From positions 21,774-85,773 of the forward strand of contig JAPNUR010000013.1 in NCBI GenBank assembly GCA_026627385.1: DNA of 64,000 bases. Direction: 5' to 3'. The DNA comes from Bacillota bacterium (GTDB lineage Bacteria > Bacillota > Sulfobacillia > Sulfobacillales > Sulfobacillaceae). Numbering within the stretch: position 1 is the stretch's first letter; each line of letters begins with the position of its first letter. The position numbers and the translations under genes were made by a program. Of the stretch, positions 17,571 through 26,675 are shown piece after piece. The notes beneath the pieces were generated by a model. It did not search any database. It was given only the letters and a program-made list of their open reading frames with translations, and was not told the origin of the DNA.

Positions 17571-18584
17571 CCCTCTGGCTACATGTCGCGTGCGTGGCGC
17601 GCCGTGTGCTAGCGGTGCGTCACGCGACAGCGCTTTAGTAGGGGCGTGTATAATGAAAGCACGGGAGGGGAGCTGCCGATGCTCAAAGCTGACCGGCAAC
17701 TCGGCTTGCTGAACATTTTGCAGGGTCGGACGGAAGCAGTCCGCATTACCGAGCTGGCAACCCTGCTGCACGTGACCCCCATGACTGTCCGTCGGGATGT
17801 CGCCGAATTGGCGCGGCAGGGGCGAGTTCTGGTTACCCATGGTGGTGTGCGGCTTCAGGCGGAGACCGTCAGCGCGGAAACGGTGTACGATCTCAAGCTC
17901 ACGGAAGACCGCTTGGAGAAAGACGCGATAGCACGCGCAGCGCTCGCGCACGTGACCGACGGCATGACACTGTTCCTGGACGGGGGCACCACTGTTGGAG
18001 CGTTGGCTCCGCATTTGACAAGTCGGCGGCTGACGGTAATTACCAACGCGCTCAATGTGGTGAATGTCATTGCGCGCAGCCGCCGGGTGCGCCTAATGGT
18101 CATCGGCGGGACCTTTCGCCGTGAGTCGCTTACCTTTCTAGGGCCGAAGGCAGTCAGCATGCTCCGTGAACTGCGTTACGATATTGCATTTTTGGGAACC
18201 GAAGGATTTGACTGGGACCGGGGATTTGAAGTACCCGACGAGACCGATGCGGAAATCAAAGCCTTGGCTGCGCGGACGGCCGGCACTACCATTGTTCTCG
18301 CGGCGGGGTCTAAGTTGGGGCGTCGATTCCTGTGCCGATTTGCGAACTGGGGGATGGTAGATTACTTGATAACGTCGGAACGAAGAGATCAGGACATGCC
18401 CCCGGTTCATCAAGGAACGCGCATTACCTGGGTTCACGCAGAAAACGGCTAGCTGGAAGGAGGCCAGGCGCCTCAACCGAAGCGAGATGACGTCTAGGCT
18501 GTGAATACTGCGGCCGTCAGGTGGTCATCGCGTAGAACGCGACGGCGCAGCCAGCCGATTTACCATGATAGCGATGGTTCTCTG
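17281..18584 (+). repeat. Intact copy of the permease/DeoR direct repeat
   Basis: This block (3' end of the permease, the whole DeoR gene and about 130 bases beyond) matches 34540-35616 in the same orientation. The two copies lie about 17 kb apart and bracket the sugar island. Confidence 0.85.
17679..18452 (+). CDS. DeoR/GlpR-family transcriptional regulator
   Basis: A 257-residue repressor. The ATG at 17679 follows GGGAGGGGAGC by 6 bases; a -10-like TATAAT lies at 17649. The N-terminal helix-turn-helix has ITELATLLHVTPMTVRRDVA then THGGVRL, the DeoR signature. The C-terminal sensor domain, which binds a phosphorylated sugar, has LDGGTTVGALAPHL, VITNALNVV, MVIGGTFRRESLTFLGP and ETDAEIKALAARTA. 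It lies 108 bases after the permease and probably controls the isomerase-permease unit or nearby sugar genes. A second, damaged copy exists at 34.9 kb. Confidence 0.9.
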   Translation: MLKADRQLGLLNILQGRTEAVRITELATLLHVTPMTVRRDVAELARQGRVLVTHGGVRLQAETVSAETVYDLKLTEDRLEKDAIARAALAHVTDGMTLFLDGGTTVGALAPHLTSRRLTVITNALNVVNVIARSRRVRLMVIGGTFRRESLTFLGPKAVSMLRELRYDIAFLGTEGFDWDRGFEVPDETDAEIKALAARTAGTTIVLAAGSKLGRRFLCRFANWGMVDYLITSERRDQDMPPVHQGTRITWVHAENG

Positions 18585-18739
18585 AACCGAGTGAAGGGAA
18601 TCCCTGCCGATGAGGGTGGGCAACAGTTTAAGGCGTTCGCGCCTTCGGCTACCGGTGGTCCAACAACGCACCCTAAAATATTGCGAGATTCGATAGCCTT
18701 GGGCATGGTTTCTTATACTGTGCCGGAGTTGCATCCACC

Positions 18740-19021
18740 AGAAATATGGCTGTCCAATCTGTTGACGTAAGTCCAATGCCGGAAATTGCTGGGGATATGT
18801 GGGCTGCTCCATTGAAAGAGAAATTGATAGAGCCCGTCCAGCGAGAGGAAGCCCGCAATCCAAACAGCGATCCCAAAATACGCTTCCAATCCTTTTCATG
18901 CAGTCCTGCGTCGTGTTCCACTGCCACTACTACAACACAAAACTCGATGTACTCCAAGATTTTGATCACGGTGGTGCTTTGCGACAACGCAATGGATAGA
19001 GAAAGAATCAACAAGAGCTAG
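18740..19021 (-). pseudogene. Truncated copy of the O-antigen ligase-like gene
   Basis: In one minus frame the sequence reads LSIALSQSTTVIKILEYIEF then VVVVAVEHDAGLHEKDWKRI, nearly the same as residues about 120-170 of the intact polymerase at 13.2-14.8 kb (LSHSTTVIKILEYIEF, VVVVAVAHEASLNEEDWKPV). The upstream part is gone and the downstream part drifts out of frame after about 90 residues. No start or ribosome site. Confidence 0.75.
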
Positions 19022-19664
19022 CAACAAGGCAAGGCCATCTCGGGGCATTTAGGGAGGATCGGGTTGCTGACCCCGGCTGCGTATTTGGTGAATTGTGGCC
19101 TCAGGTTCGGTGCGTACTTTCCAGCTCGTCTAAGCCCAATTACCGTCGACCGTGGCTTTAGACGATGTTGGGGAATCCCTGCCCCATGCGCGAGCAAGTC
19201 ACGCGGAGGTGTGGGGCTGCCGTCATGGCAATACTCCATTGCACCACTCCGTCGAAAGCATGCTGCGAATACCCCATGGGTTGTCGAATTGAGCTGATCG
19301 AGCTTTTGTTCAGCATCATCCTGATTGGTGTACAGTCCGGTTCCGAAGCGATATCGGCTTTATACAACGGAAGTTCTTTAGAGGGTCCGCGTTTTAACTT
19401 ACAAGTTGTTCCCGCATTCGGGTTATTCGTCCCCCGAACCCCGTTGGTTGGGGCAAATACGCCTTTACGGCAATCTGTGTGGTATCAGCCGCATTCCAAC
19501 CATGGCCTACCAGGGCGGCCGCGCTGCGCCGATCTAGTCTGCATACCCCATCTTAGAGGGTACAGGCGCGGGCCAGCTCCCGTAAACCTCACCTAAGCTA
19601 GTCGAGTAAAACCAACGGGCTTCCTCCCCTAGTTATCGATTGGGGAGCCAGGGCGCCACTGACC
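19022..19664. other. Gene-free stretch before the sugar island
   Basis: Short unsupported open frames only; with 18453-18739 this makes a long non-coding zone broken only by the polymerase remnant. Nothing else recognised. Confidence 0.4.
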
Positions 19665-19684
19665 CCCCTGAATTAATTCAGGGG
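19665..19684. repeat. 20-base perfect palindrome at the end of the glycosidase gene
   Basis: CCCCTGAATTAATTCAGGGG is fully self-complementary and spans the TGA of the minus-strand gene ending at 19678. A hairpin here could end or protect the mRNA, though no T-run follows. Confidence 0.6.
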
Positions 19685-21894
19685 CCCGCCGTAAACGGCG
19701 CCATTTTGATCATGAGGCACGATAAGGGGGGAACCACGGTAAATAACGTCCCGGCAGCATTGACTAAACAAGGCTGTTCTTCTCCCGTCAGCCCATACAA
19801 CTTAAGCTCAGCCGTGGTGAACCCTTCGACATCCACCTTGACGGTTTGAATATCCGGCGTGTAATTAACCAAAAATTGAGCTTCGGTACCGTCATTAGCG
19901 TGCCATCGGCTGGTTAGTACCGAGGGCACCTCAAGTTGGTGGCCTGCTCGCATATAGAACGTCTGCGTTGATGACACAGTGACGGGAAACGGTTTTAGCA
20001 TTCGGCCATACATGAGGTACGGTCGTCCAATGCTTGTCCTCCATGGGTTTAAATTGCGAATTAATTGTATAATAAGATCTTGGTTCGGACCGGGAGCAGT
20101 CCACGGCGTTCCCCAGTCCCAATTGATTTGTCCGCGATCTTTGAGTACCACGGCGAGCATTTCACCGGAAACAAAGGCATAGGCTGTCCGCCATAACAGA
20201 TTATAGGGGGACCGATCAATGTCGATGGTGGCACTTGACGAATTTTGGTTACCCATAAAATTGTTAATATATTCGTGGTAAAGATATTGGTAAAGGGGGA
20301 TGGGATATCCAGCCCACAACGCAATATTGTAGCGTAAGTCGTTGAATCTGAGGTAGGCAATAAAGGGCTCGGCAGCGGCTGCTTCACACCCCAGGACGAC
20401 ATTGTTCGTCGACGATTCGCTTATCTGTTGAAAAAGGTTTATCATTGCGTCGGTTTGCCACTGTCCTGGTCCCGGGGGGTGCCCGTGAATAGCACTATAG
20501 CAGGCGTACGATAGGCCACCCAAGTTCTGATCAAAAAACTGAATGTAATCTACGCCGCTGGCTGCAATATTGGTCACTTCGCTAATGGTGGTCGTGGCGA
20601 CAAACGGGTTGCTGGGACACATATCATATCCCAGGCGTTGAGCGCCAGCGCAAATATTGGATAGGCCGACTTCCCCGTCCGGTGCCGTGCACATAATTTG
20701 TTTCAAATCGTGTTCATTCAGCATATAAGGTGGATGGTATTTGGGAACGAGTAAACTTTCCTGGGTCCAGCCGATACCGCTCCCGTAAACACCGACCCTA
20801 AAGCCCTCGTCGTGCGCCAAACGGACGAATTCCCGAAATTGTTCGGTGCCCCCGTAAGGGGGCCACACGTATGGAGGAGCCCATGGCGCTGTTCCCTCCC
20901 AATGCATAAGAAGAGCCATAATCTTACTGTCTAATTGCTCGGACAATCGCCGTAGGTGGGGTAGCGCACGTGTGTAGGGAAAATACTCATTTGGTTCCAT
21001 GCTGCCCGTATCGCTAGAACCCCGAACAGGGTAAATGACCGTGACCGGTGATTCAGCAAACCACGCAGGACGATGTTCACTATCACGGAGGTGCTCATAC
21101 TTTTGAGCGGAGGATTGTAAGAACCATGTCCGGTAGATGTCGGCTGCATCGTGCCAATCGCCATCAAAGATGCCCATGACCATGGGATAATCCAGACAAT
21201 AGGTTCCGCGGCCAAACCCATCAGCAAATAGGCGAAACTGTAATCGAACTCCTCCCGGAACACTGCGATATTCAATAGACTTGACATGGCCATGAGGATC
21301 ATGGGCTCCCAAGTAGAGCCCTCCATCAGGTCTATAGTAGGCCATAAATTGGGCCGCACAGGGACCCGGGTAAATTCCTTCCCAGCCTTTGCTGGGGTAA
21401 CCAGGATCTCGATATTTAAGCCAGCCGTGTTCCCTTAGTTCGGCATCTTCGACTAAAGTTCCTTCCATTGCCGGCCATACAATCCGGCTCGTTCCTCCTG
21501 TCGCCACTAAATCATTCGGAACCACCACACCGGGAAACTCAATCCACTCCAAAATATAATCAGTCTGGTTTTCTACTGACAGGTACCAATAAGTCAAAGA
21601 TTCATGTGTGCTAGCGGTAAGATTGACCATGACATGGATCGGTAGATCATTGAGAAATTGGTACGTTAAAAGCGTTTTCGATGGATTCGAGACAATAGAG
21701 AAGTTCCGGGCGTCATCCGAGGACAAATCGAGCGCACGGCCGCGTACTCGAAAACGCAACCGAAAGAGAGGATTCGAGGTAAGAGAACGGGCGAGAAATT
21801 CGCGGCTACCGCGCGAAAGGGAAAGTAGTGCCCCGCGGTGCTCATCTAGGGTCAGATGGTACTCGTGATTAAATGTGATATCCGTAACTAACAC
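19678..21894 (-). CDS. DUF6259-type glycoside hydrolase-like protein
   Basis: A 738-residue protein without a signal peptide, so probably cytoplasmic. Residues 1-250 form an all-beta domain like that before the barrel in GH-D-clan enzymes. Residues about 285-520 form a TIM-barrel of the DUF6259 type: HWEGTAPWAPPYVWPPYGG, GFRVGVYGSGIGW, then DYIQFFDQNLGG (Asp455) and VVLGCEAAAAEPF (Glu504), the likely catalytic strand ends. The C-terminal 120 residues are a beta domain. It starts with GTG behind GCAGGGACG. It is the last gene of the minus unit with LacI and the GH99-like gene; the substrate is unknown. Confidence 0.72.
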   Translation of the reverse strand: MLVTDITFNHEYHLTLDEHRGALLSLSRGSREFLARSLTSNPLFRLRFRVRGRALDLSSDDARNFSIVSNPSKTLLTYQFLNDLPIHVMVNLTASTHESLTYWYLSVENQTDYILEWIEFPGVVVPNDLVATGGTSRIVWPAMEGTLVEDAELREHGWLKYRDPGYPSKGWEGIYPGPCAAQFMAYYRPDGGLYLGAHDPHGHVKSIEYRSVPGGVRLQFRLFADGFGRGTYCLDYPMVMGIFDGDWHDAADIYRTWFLQSSAQKYEHLRDSEHRPAWFAESPVTVIYPVRGSSDTGSMEPNEYFPYTRALPHLRRLSEQLDSKIMALLMHWEGTAPWAPPYVWPPYGGTEQFREFVRLAHDEGFRVGVYGSGIGWTQESLLVPKYHPPYMLNEHDLKQIMCTAPDGEVGLSNICAGAQRLGYDMCPSNPFVATTTISEVTNIAASGVDYIQFFDQNLGGLSYACYSAIHGHPPGPGQWQTDAMINLFQQISESSTNNVVLGCEAAAAEPFIAYLRFNDLRYNIALWAGYPIPLYQYLYHEYINNFMGNQNSSSATIDIDRSPYNLLWRTAYAFVSGEMLAVVLKDRGQINWDWGTPWTAPGPNQDLIIQLIRNLNPWRTSIGRPYLMYGRMLKPFPVTVSSTQTFYMRAGHQLEVPSVLTSRWHANDGTEAQFLVNYTPDIQTVKVDVEGFTTAELKLYGLTGEEQPCLVNAAGTLFTVVPPLSCLMIKMAPFTAGP

Positions 21895-22096
21895 CGTCCC
21901 TGCCTCATAAGATCTGTGTTAATCTTCTTTTGAGCAATCTGCGTGTAGATTTAGTGTTGACCTATGTGGGTGTTACCTGACTCCGAGATGCCTCTGTTCC
22001 ATGGCGACAACAACTGTGCATAGGTTAAGATACATGCCAGAATTCGGAGCAGGCTGGCTACCCGTGCCCAAGTTTGAAATGGCGCGATTAACGGGG

Positions 22097-23143
22097 TTAG
22101 TCGTCGCCAAACACGGTGCGGAGGGCCTCGAGTTTCATCCACCGATCGCCAGTGGTCGGTGCGACGATCCCCCCTTCACCGAATTCATTCCACGCGTAAA
22201 TGTTAAACATTTTTTGCCCCTGCGGTGTTTCATTGGGCACACGTAACCGTGGGTAACGGTTTAATGCCATCTTGATGCGGCGCAGTGCGGCAGTCCATTG
22301 GGAATCGTTAGGGAATATATACGACGGACGCGGATCGTGCCAGGGCTTGGGATTCCATCCCGCTGGAAGGTACGGCATATAAGGGGCTACGCCTTCGTGT
22401 TCATGATGCATCCACCCGAGCTCGGCAAAGTCTACGAGATGTTCGTAGGGATGGTCGTGACTGTTATCAGCCTTGGGAACATCCATGTATGATGCCAAGA
22501 AATCCACCGTTCCCGCTAATGTGCGTATGGCGTTGTCATACGGTTCGAAAGCCGTCACCCCACCCGCAATTAATAGGGAAAGTCCATTAACCCGGGCAAT
22601 ATCTCGCAGACGGCGAATTTGTCGAGAAGCGAGCTCCACGCTGTTTGAACATTGAGATAACAAATAGCGAAGACTGTGGATCTTAAAAACTGGTTTCCCG
22701 CCGATTCGGAGATAGGACGGATGCAACATCCATTGAACCCATTCTTCACAATGATGGTCCCACAGGATGGGATCGGTAATGGCAAACGGTGGATGGTTGC
22801 AGAACTCGACAGCAAAGAACATGCGGTGATTTTCCGACGACCGAAGGAATTGCAGAATGCCGTAATTTAATCGCTCCACATAGGGTTCTTCAACCCCTTC
22901 CGGCGGATACCAGAGCATCAAGAAAAAATCCACGGCGTGTTCAGACGCTGCAACAATTTCATGATCCATGGTTTCCTGGTCGTTAAAACATCCCAGCAAG
23001 GCTACCCGCTCGGGATAAGTTGACCGCCAATCGAGCCCGTCGACCACGTACTTGTTGGGGAGATCTCTCCACCATCCGGCAAAATAGTTTACCCCAACTA
23101 GAAATTCCTTGGGACGATGTTCCGTGCGGTTATTTGTTGGCAT
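22097..23143 (-). CDS. GH99-like (WbsX-type) protein
   Basis: A 348-residue single-domain protein. The start GVNYFAGWWRDLP and the end IYAWNEFGEGGIVAPT are characteristic of the GH99-like/WbsX family, which groups with endo-mannosidases and with proteins of polysaccharide loci. Between them lie FFLMLWYPPEGVEEPYVERL and KPVFKIHSL. It has no signal peptide, so it would act on sugars inside the cell. It lies 36 bases after the LacI gene and is probably co-transcribed. The ribosome site (GGGG, 10 bases off) is weak. Confidence 0.75.
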   Translation of the reverse strand: MPTNNRTEHRPKEFLVGVNYFAGWWRDLPNKYVVDGLDWRSTYPERVALLGCFNDQETMDHEIVAASEHAVDFFLMLWYPPEGVEEPYVERLNYGILQFLRSSENHRMFFAVEFCNHPPFAITDPILWDHHCEEWVQWMLHPSYLRIGGKPVFKIHSLRYLLSQCSNSVELASRQIRRLRDIARVNGLSLLIAGGVTAFEPYDNAIRTLAGTVDFLASYMDVPKADNSHDHPYEHLVDFAELGWMHHEHEGVAPYMPYLPAGWNPKPWHDPRPSYIFPNDSQWTAALRRIKMALNRYPRLRVPNETPQGQKMFNIYAWNEFGEGGIVAPTTGDRWMKLEALRTVFGDD

Positions 23144-23179
23144 TGTAACTAGACCCCTTGCTTTTAATTTGTCTTGATG

Positions 23180-24277
23180 TTAGCCGTCGTGTTCGTGGAT
23201 ACTCATCGGTTCAGGCTTGGGTTCCACAAACGATTGTGATACTTCCCATGTGGATTCGCGCACTTTGAGACGGATTGGTAACGTTCGGCAGACGGGACCA
23301 TCCGTATCAACTTCCTGGTTAATCCGCGCTAACAGTAATCGTCCCGCCTCATACCCAATCTCGTATTGGGGTTGAGCTACCGTACTCAGCCGTGGCCGAA
23401 CAATACGTGTCTCGGCAACATCATCAATTCCCATGACCGCCATCTGTTCAGGAATAGAAATCTCGTGGTCTTCCAAGAACATGAGAGCGCCCAAGGCAAT
23501 TTGGTCATTAACTCCCAATACTGCGTTGATCTTAGGCTGTTCGCGTAGGACGTCCGTCATAAGGCGATATCCGCTTTCTCTATCTGTTCCTCCTGGGTAA
23601 TGTATGAGGCTCAATGGCGAAAGCCCGTATTCAATCATGGCTTGACGATAGCCGTCGATTCGCCGTCGAACAGCATCAGCCTCAGGATTTCCTCCCAATA
23701 GCGCGATGCCTTCCCGGCCAGTGCGTAGCAGATGGCGCGTAGCCATGTAGGCTGCCTCCCGGCCATCCACACTTACCGTATCGAATGCCTCTTGGTACGG
23801 AATGCATTCAGTAATCGCTACCACCGGCACCCCACCTGAGTTTTGAATGCGCTGAAGGCGTCGTATAGAGGCTAACTGCGCCTCGGATCCTAGGCCCTCT
23901 TCACTGGCCAATGGCACAAGGGCTAGCCCTTCAACGCCGAGTCGCACTAGCGAATCGATAATTTGAGTTTCCTGATGAAGAACGCGATCGGAATTGGCAA
24001 GAATAACTTGATAATTGCTGGCCAGCAAACAGTCGTGAAATCCTCGGAAGACCTCGGAATAAAACGCATTGGCGATGTTGGGCACTACCATGCCGACAAC
24101 GCCGGTCCGTTTTGTTATTAGCGCACGGGCAGCACTGCTCGGGCGGTAGTCCAGCTCCGCGATGGCTTGAGCGATCCCCTCGGCGTTGTCAGGTCGCACG
24201 GGATGACCGCGAATGTAACGGGAAACCGTCGCTACAGAAACACCTGCTCTTTTCGCCACATCATAGATGTTTGCCAT
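23180..24277 (-). CDS. LacI-family transcriptional regulator
   Basis: A 365-residue repressor. The ATG at 24277 follows AAAGGAG by 5 bases and gives the canonical MANIYDVAKRAGVSVATVSR. The hinge is YRPSSAARALITKRT, followed by a periplasmic-binding-protein-type sensor (GVVGMVVPNIANAFYSEVFR, GVNDQIALGALMFLEDH, GIDDVAETRIVRPRLSTVAQ). It heads the minus unit with two glycosidase-like genes and faces the ABC importer across 459 bases, so it most likely controls both. Confidence 0.92.
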   Translation of the reverse strand: MANIYDVAKRAGVSVATVSRYIRGHPVRPDNAEGIAQAIAELDYRPSSAARALITKRTGVVGMVVPNIANAFYSEVFRGFHDCLLASNYQVILANSDRVLHQETQIIDSLVRLGVEGLALVPLASEEGLGSEAQLASIRRLQRIQNSGGVPVVAITECIPYQEAFDTVSVDGREAAYMATRHLLRTGREGIALLGGNPEADAVRRRIDGYRQAMIEYGLSPLSLIHYPGGTDRESGYRLMTDVLREQPKINAVLGVNDQIALGALMFLEDHEISIPEQMAVMGIDDVAETRIVRPRLSTVAQPQYEIGYEAGRLLLARINQEVDTDGPVCRTLPIRLKVRESTWEVSQSFVEPKPEPMSIHEHDG

Positions 24278-24610
24278 GCGTTCTCCTTTCAGTAAAAATA
24301 AAACCGTTATCATCATGATTCCGTTTGTAGGCTACCTCATTTTTAAAGCAAGATCAATGGCTATCAAAAAATCGCCAACAGACCAGAGGTCGCATTGACA
24401 CAGAATACACTGATTTGGGGCATCCATATCGTTAGTAGTATTTAAAGAAAATGATAATTCGTAGAAACAGATAGCCTAATTGTTCAATAGATGCCAGTAA
24501 GTTGGTGCGGTCGGAAATCGAGATAACTCATGAACACCCAAGTATTGACGATAAATTCAGGAGGATCCAGGAAAAATCGAAATCGTCAAGCCAGTGTGCA
24601 TAGTGCCTTG

Positions 24611-24649
24611 TTGACAGGAGTTTTATTGATGTATATTGTGTAATACAAT
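24611..24649 (+). promoter_or_regulatory. Promoter and likely operator of the first ABC sugar operon
   Basis: TTGACA (24611-24616), 17 bases, TATTGT (24634-24639). The inverted repeat ATTGT-GTAAT-ACAAT (24635-24649) overlaps the -10 box, a good place for the divergent LacI repressor. The rest of 24278-24736 is AT-rich and holds no gene. Confidence 0.6.
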
Positions 24650-24736
24650 GAAACCGGTAATCAGTATGTTACAAAAACAATATCTTAAGTCTATTCCGCA
24701 TCACGTCAAGCTCGAGCTACGGAGAGGAGCAGAACG

Positions 24737-25636
24737 GTGCACCTGTTGAAAGCGCGATGGTTATATCTGTGGCTGGTGCCAACGTTTGTGTTATTGGCGA
24801 TATTCTCCTATTGGCCGCCGATATTGTCACTAATTACGGCTTTTTATCACGATACTGGAGGAACGGGAATTGGGAGTCGCTATTTCGTGGGATTGGCCAA
24901 TTTTCGGTACATTTTTTCGGATCCCACGTTTTATCTGGCACTGATCCATATTGCGATTCTAACCTTCGTGCCGTTGGTACTGAGCCTCTTTGTGAACATC
25001 TTGATTGCCGAAATTCTCTTTCATATGAAAAGCCGGTGGTGGGCGGGATTCTACCGTTTTCTAATTATGGTGCCCATGGTTACGCCGGCGATTGTTGGAA
25101 CCCTGGTTTGGTCGTTTTTCTATTCCCCGGTTGACGGATTGCTCAATATTTTGCTGGGAGATTTAGGCCTTCAGCAATATGAACACGCGTGGCTGGCCAA
25201 TAACCATTATGCGCTGGCTGCTCTGCTCTTTATGGGAATTCCGTTTCTATGGGGATTAGGCGCCTTGATCGTGTTGGCGGGACTCCAAGGAGTGCCGGAT
25301 TCCGTATTCGAGGCGGCAGCGCTAGATGGTGCCACTGGGTGGCGCCGTATTCGGCAGATTGATTTGCCGTTGGTTTCGGGTCAAATCCGGTTACTGATTA
25401 TTATCGGGATTATTGGGGGCCTACAAAACTTCTTTCAACCCCTCATCATGACCCAAGGTGGTCCGGACAACGCCACCATGGTGCCCGGACTAATGATGTA
25501 CCAATGGGCATTTGACAGTGGGAGCGGCATTCCGCAATACGGCCTCGCGACGGCAATGGGGACGTTGTTGTTTGTGGGAATCTTGGGGTTAACCATTGGG
25601 TTGAATCGGTTTGTTCGTTCGCGTGCAGATTTATGA
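24737..25636 (+). CDS. ABC sugar transporter permease (MalF/UgpA type)
   Basis: A 299-residue inner-membrane permease of a CUT1-type importer with six membrane segments. GTG start 24737 behind GGAGAGGAGC. The EAA loop that contacts the ATPase is EAAALDGATGWRRIRQIDLP. The first segment (WLYLWLVPTFVLLAIF) and periplasmic loop are typical. It forms a unit with the next two genes; no ATPase gene is in this window, so a shared MsiK-like ATPase encoded elsewhere is likely. Confidence 0.92.
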   Translation: MHLLKARWLYLWLVPTFVLLAIFSYWPPILSLITAFYHDTGGTGIGSRYFVGLANFRYIFSDPTFYLALIHIAILTFVPLVLSLFVNILIAEILFHMKSRWWAGFYRFLIMVPMVTPAIVGTLVWSFFYSPVDGLLNILLGDLGLQQYEHAWLANNHYALAALLFMGIPFLWGLGALIVLAGLQGVPDSVFEAAALDGATGWRRIRQIDLPLVSGQIRLLIIIGIIGGLQNFFQPLIMTQGGPDNATMVPGLMMYQWAFDSGSGIPQYGLATAMGTLLFVGILGLTIGLNRFVRSRADL

Positions 25637-25707
25637 CCGGTGGTCTGACGGGGTTTTGCGTGGGCATGGTTTTTTTGAGTTCTAAACCTAAGTGAGGAGT
25701 GTAACCA

Positions 25708-26583
25708 GTGACTTCTTCCATGGCAACGTCCGTGGTTCCCAACAAACGGCTCGGGGCACGACGATGGCGAGTTGGGTTTGGAGAAGGTGCCAAGCACCTT
25801 GTTGTGGTATTTATTGTCTTGGTTCAACTGATGCCACTCGGTTTCATGCTATTGATTTCATTTAAAAGTAGTGCGCAATTTTTGCAAAATCCGTTTGGCC
25901 TGACTTGGCCGTTTCAGCTGCAAAACTATACGGCGGTATGGCCGTTAATCGCGCGCCCATTGTTTAATAGCGTGCTGTACGGCTTAACCACGGCGGTTGG
26001 GAGTGTTATGGTTGCTTCCATTAGTGCCTTTGTCCTTGCCCGCTACCAATTTCCCGGGCGTGAGTTGTTATATTATGCCATCATTATGCTGCTCATGATC
26101 CCTGGAATTATGAATTTGGTCCCTGCGTTTTTGATAGTTGTGCGGCTTCATCTGTATAACACACCATGGGCGATTATTTTGCCAGGGGTGGCCGGAGGGC
26201 AGGTTATGGCCATCTTTTTGCTCCGCACATTCTTTGGGGCGTTGCCGGAAGATTTGTTTGAAGCTGCCCGCATTGACGGAGCGAGTATGTTCCAAACCTA
26301 TGCCAAAATCGCGTTGCCCTTAAGTTTTCCGATTATTTTCACAGCGGGTTTGCTGCAATTCTTTGCGGCGTTCAATGACTTTATTTGGCCGTCGGTTGTC
26401 ATTACTGCAGCTCAGTGGACCCCTATCACGGTGGCTGTCGACCAAATGAGCGGTCAATATGGAGGCCCGATTGGTCCGGAAATGGCAGCGTACACCATAG
26501 CCAGTTTGCCGCTGCTGGTGTTGTTTGCGTTAACCAGCCGGCAGTTCATTCGGGGAATGATTTCTGGTGCCATCAAGATGTAG
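25708..26583 (+). CDS. ABC sugar transporter permease (MalG/UgpE type)
   Basis: A 291-residue partner permease with six membrane segments. The GTG at 25708 has GAGGAG 8 bases upstream. EAA loop: EAARIDGASMFQTYAKIALP; the C-terminus ends in ALTSRQFIRGMISGAIKM, common to this family. The N-terminus has a basic cytoplasmic stretch of about 30 residues. It pairs with the permease 71 bases upstream and the binding protein downstream. Confidence 0.92.
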   Translation: MTSSMATSVVPNKRLGARRWRVGFGEGAKHLVVVFIVLVQLMPLGFMLLISFKSSAQFLQNPFGLTWPFQLQNYTAVWPLIARPLFNSVLYGLTTAVGSVMVASISAFVLARYQFPGRELLYYAIIMLLMIPGIMNLVPAFLIVVRLHLYNTPWAIILPGVAGGQVMAIFLLRTFFGALPEDLFEAARIDGASMFQTYAKIALPLSFPIIFTAGLLQFFAAFNDFIWPSVVITAAQWTPITVAVDQMSGQYGGPIGPEMAAYTIASLPLLVLFALTSRQFIRGMISGAIKM

Positions 26584-26595
26584 TCAAGGAGGTGA

Positions 26596-26637
26596 ATGCC
26601 TATCGAGTCGGGTGATCTGAGTCGCAATAGATTGTGA
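26596..26637 (+). CDS. Possible 13-codon leader ORF before the binding-protein gene
   Basis: AAGGAGGTGA directly precedes an ATG whose frame reads 13 codons (MPIESGDLSRNRL) and ends in TGA overlapping a GTG at 26634. That GTG is in frame with the binding protein. The strong site and GTGA overlap suggest a leader peptide or coupled start; no expression evidence is visible. Confidence 0.35.
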   Translation: MPIESGDLSRNRL

Positions 26638-26675
26638 GGCATGCAGTGCTCGTCAAGTGTATCCCAAGAGAGGAG

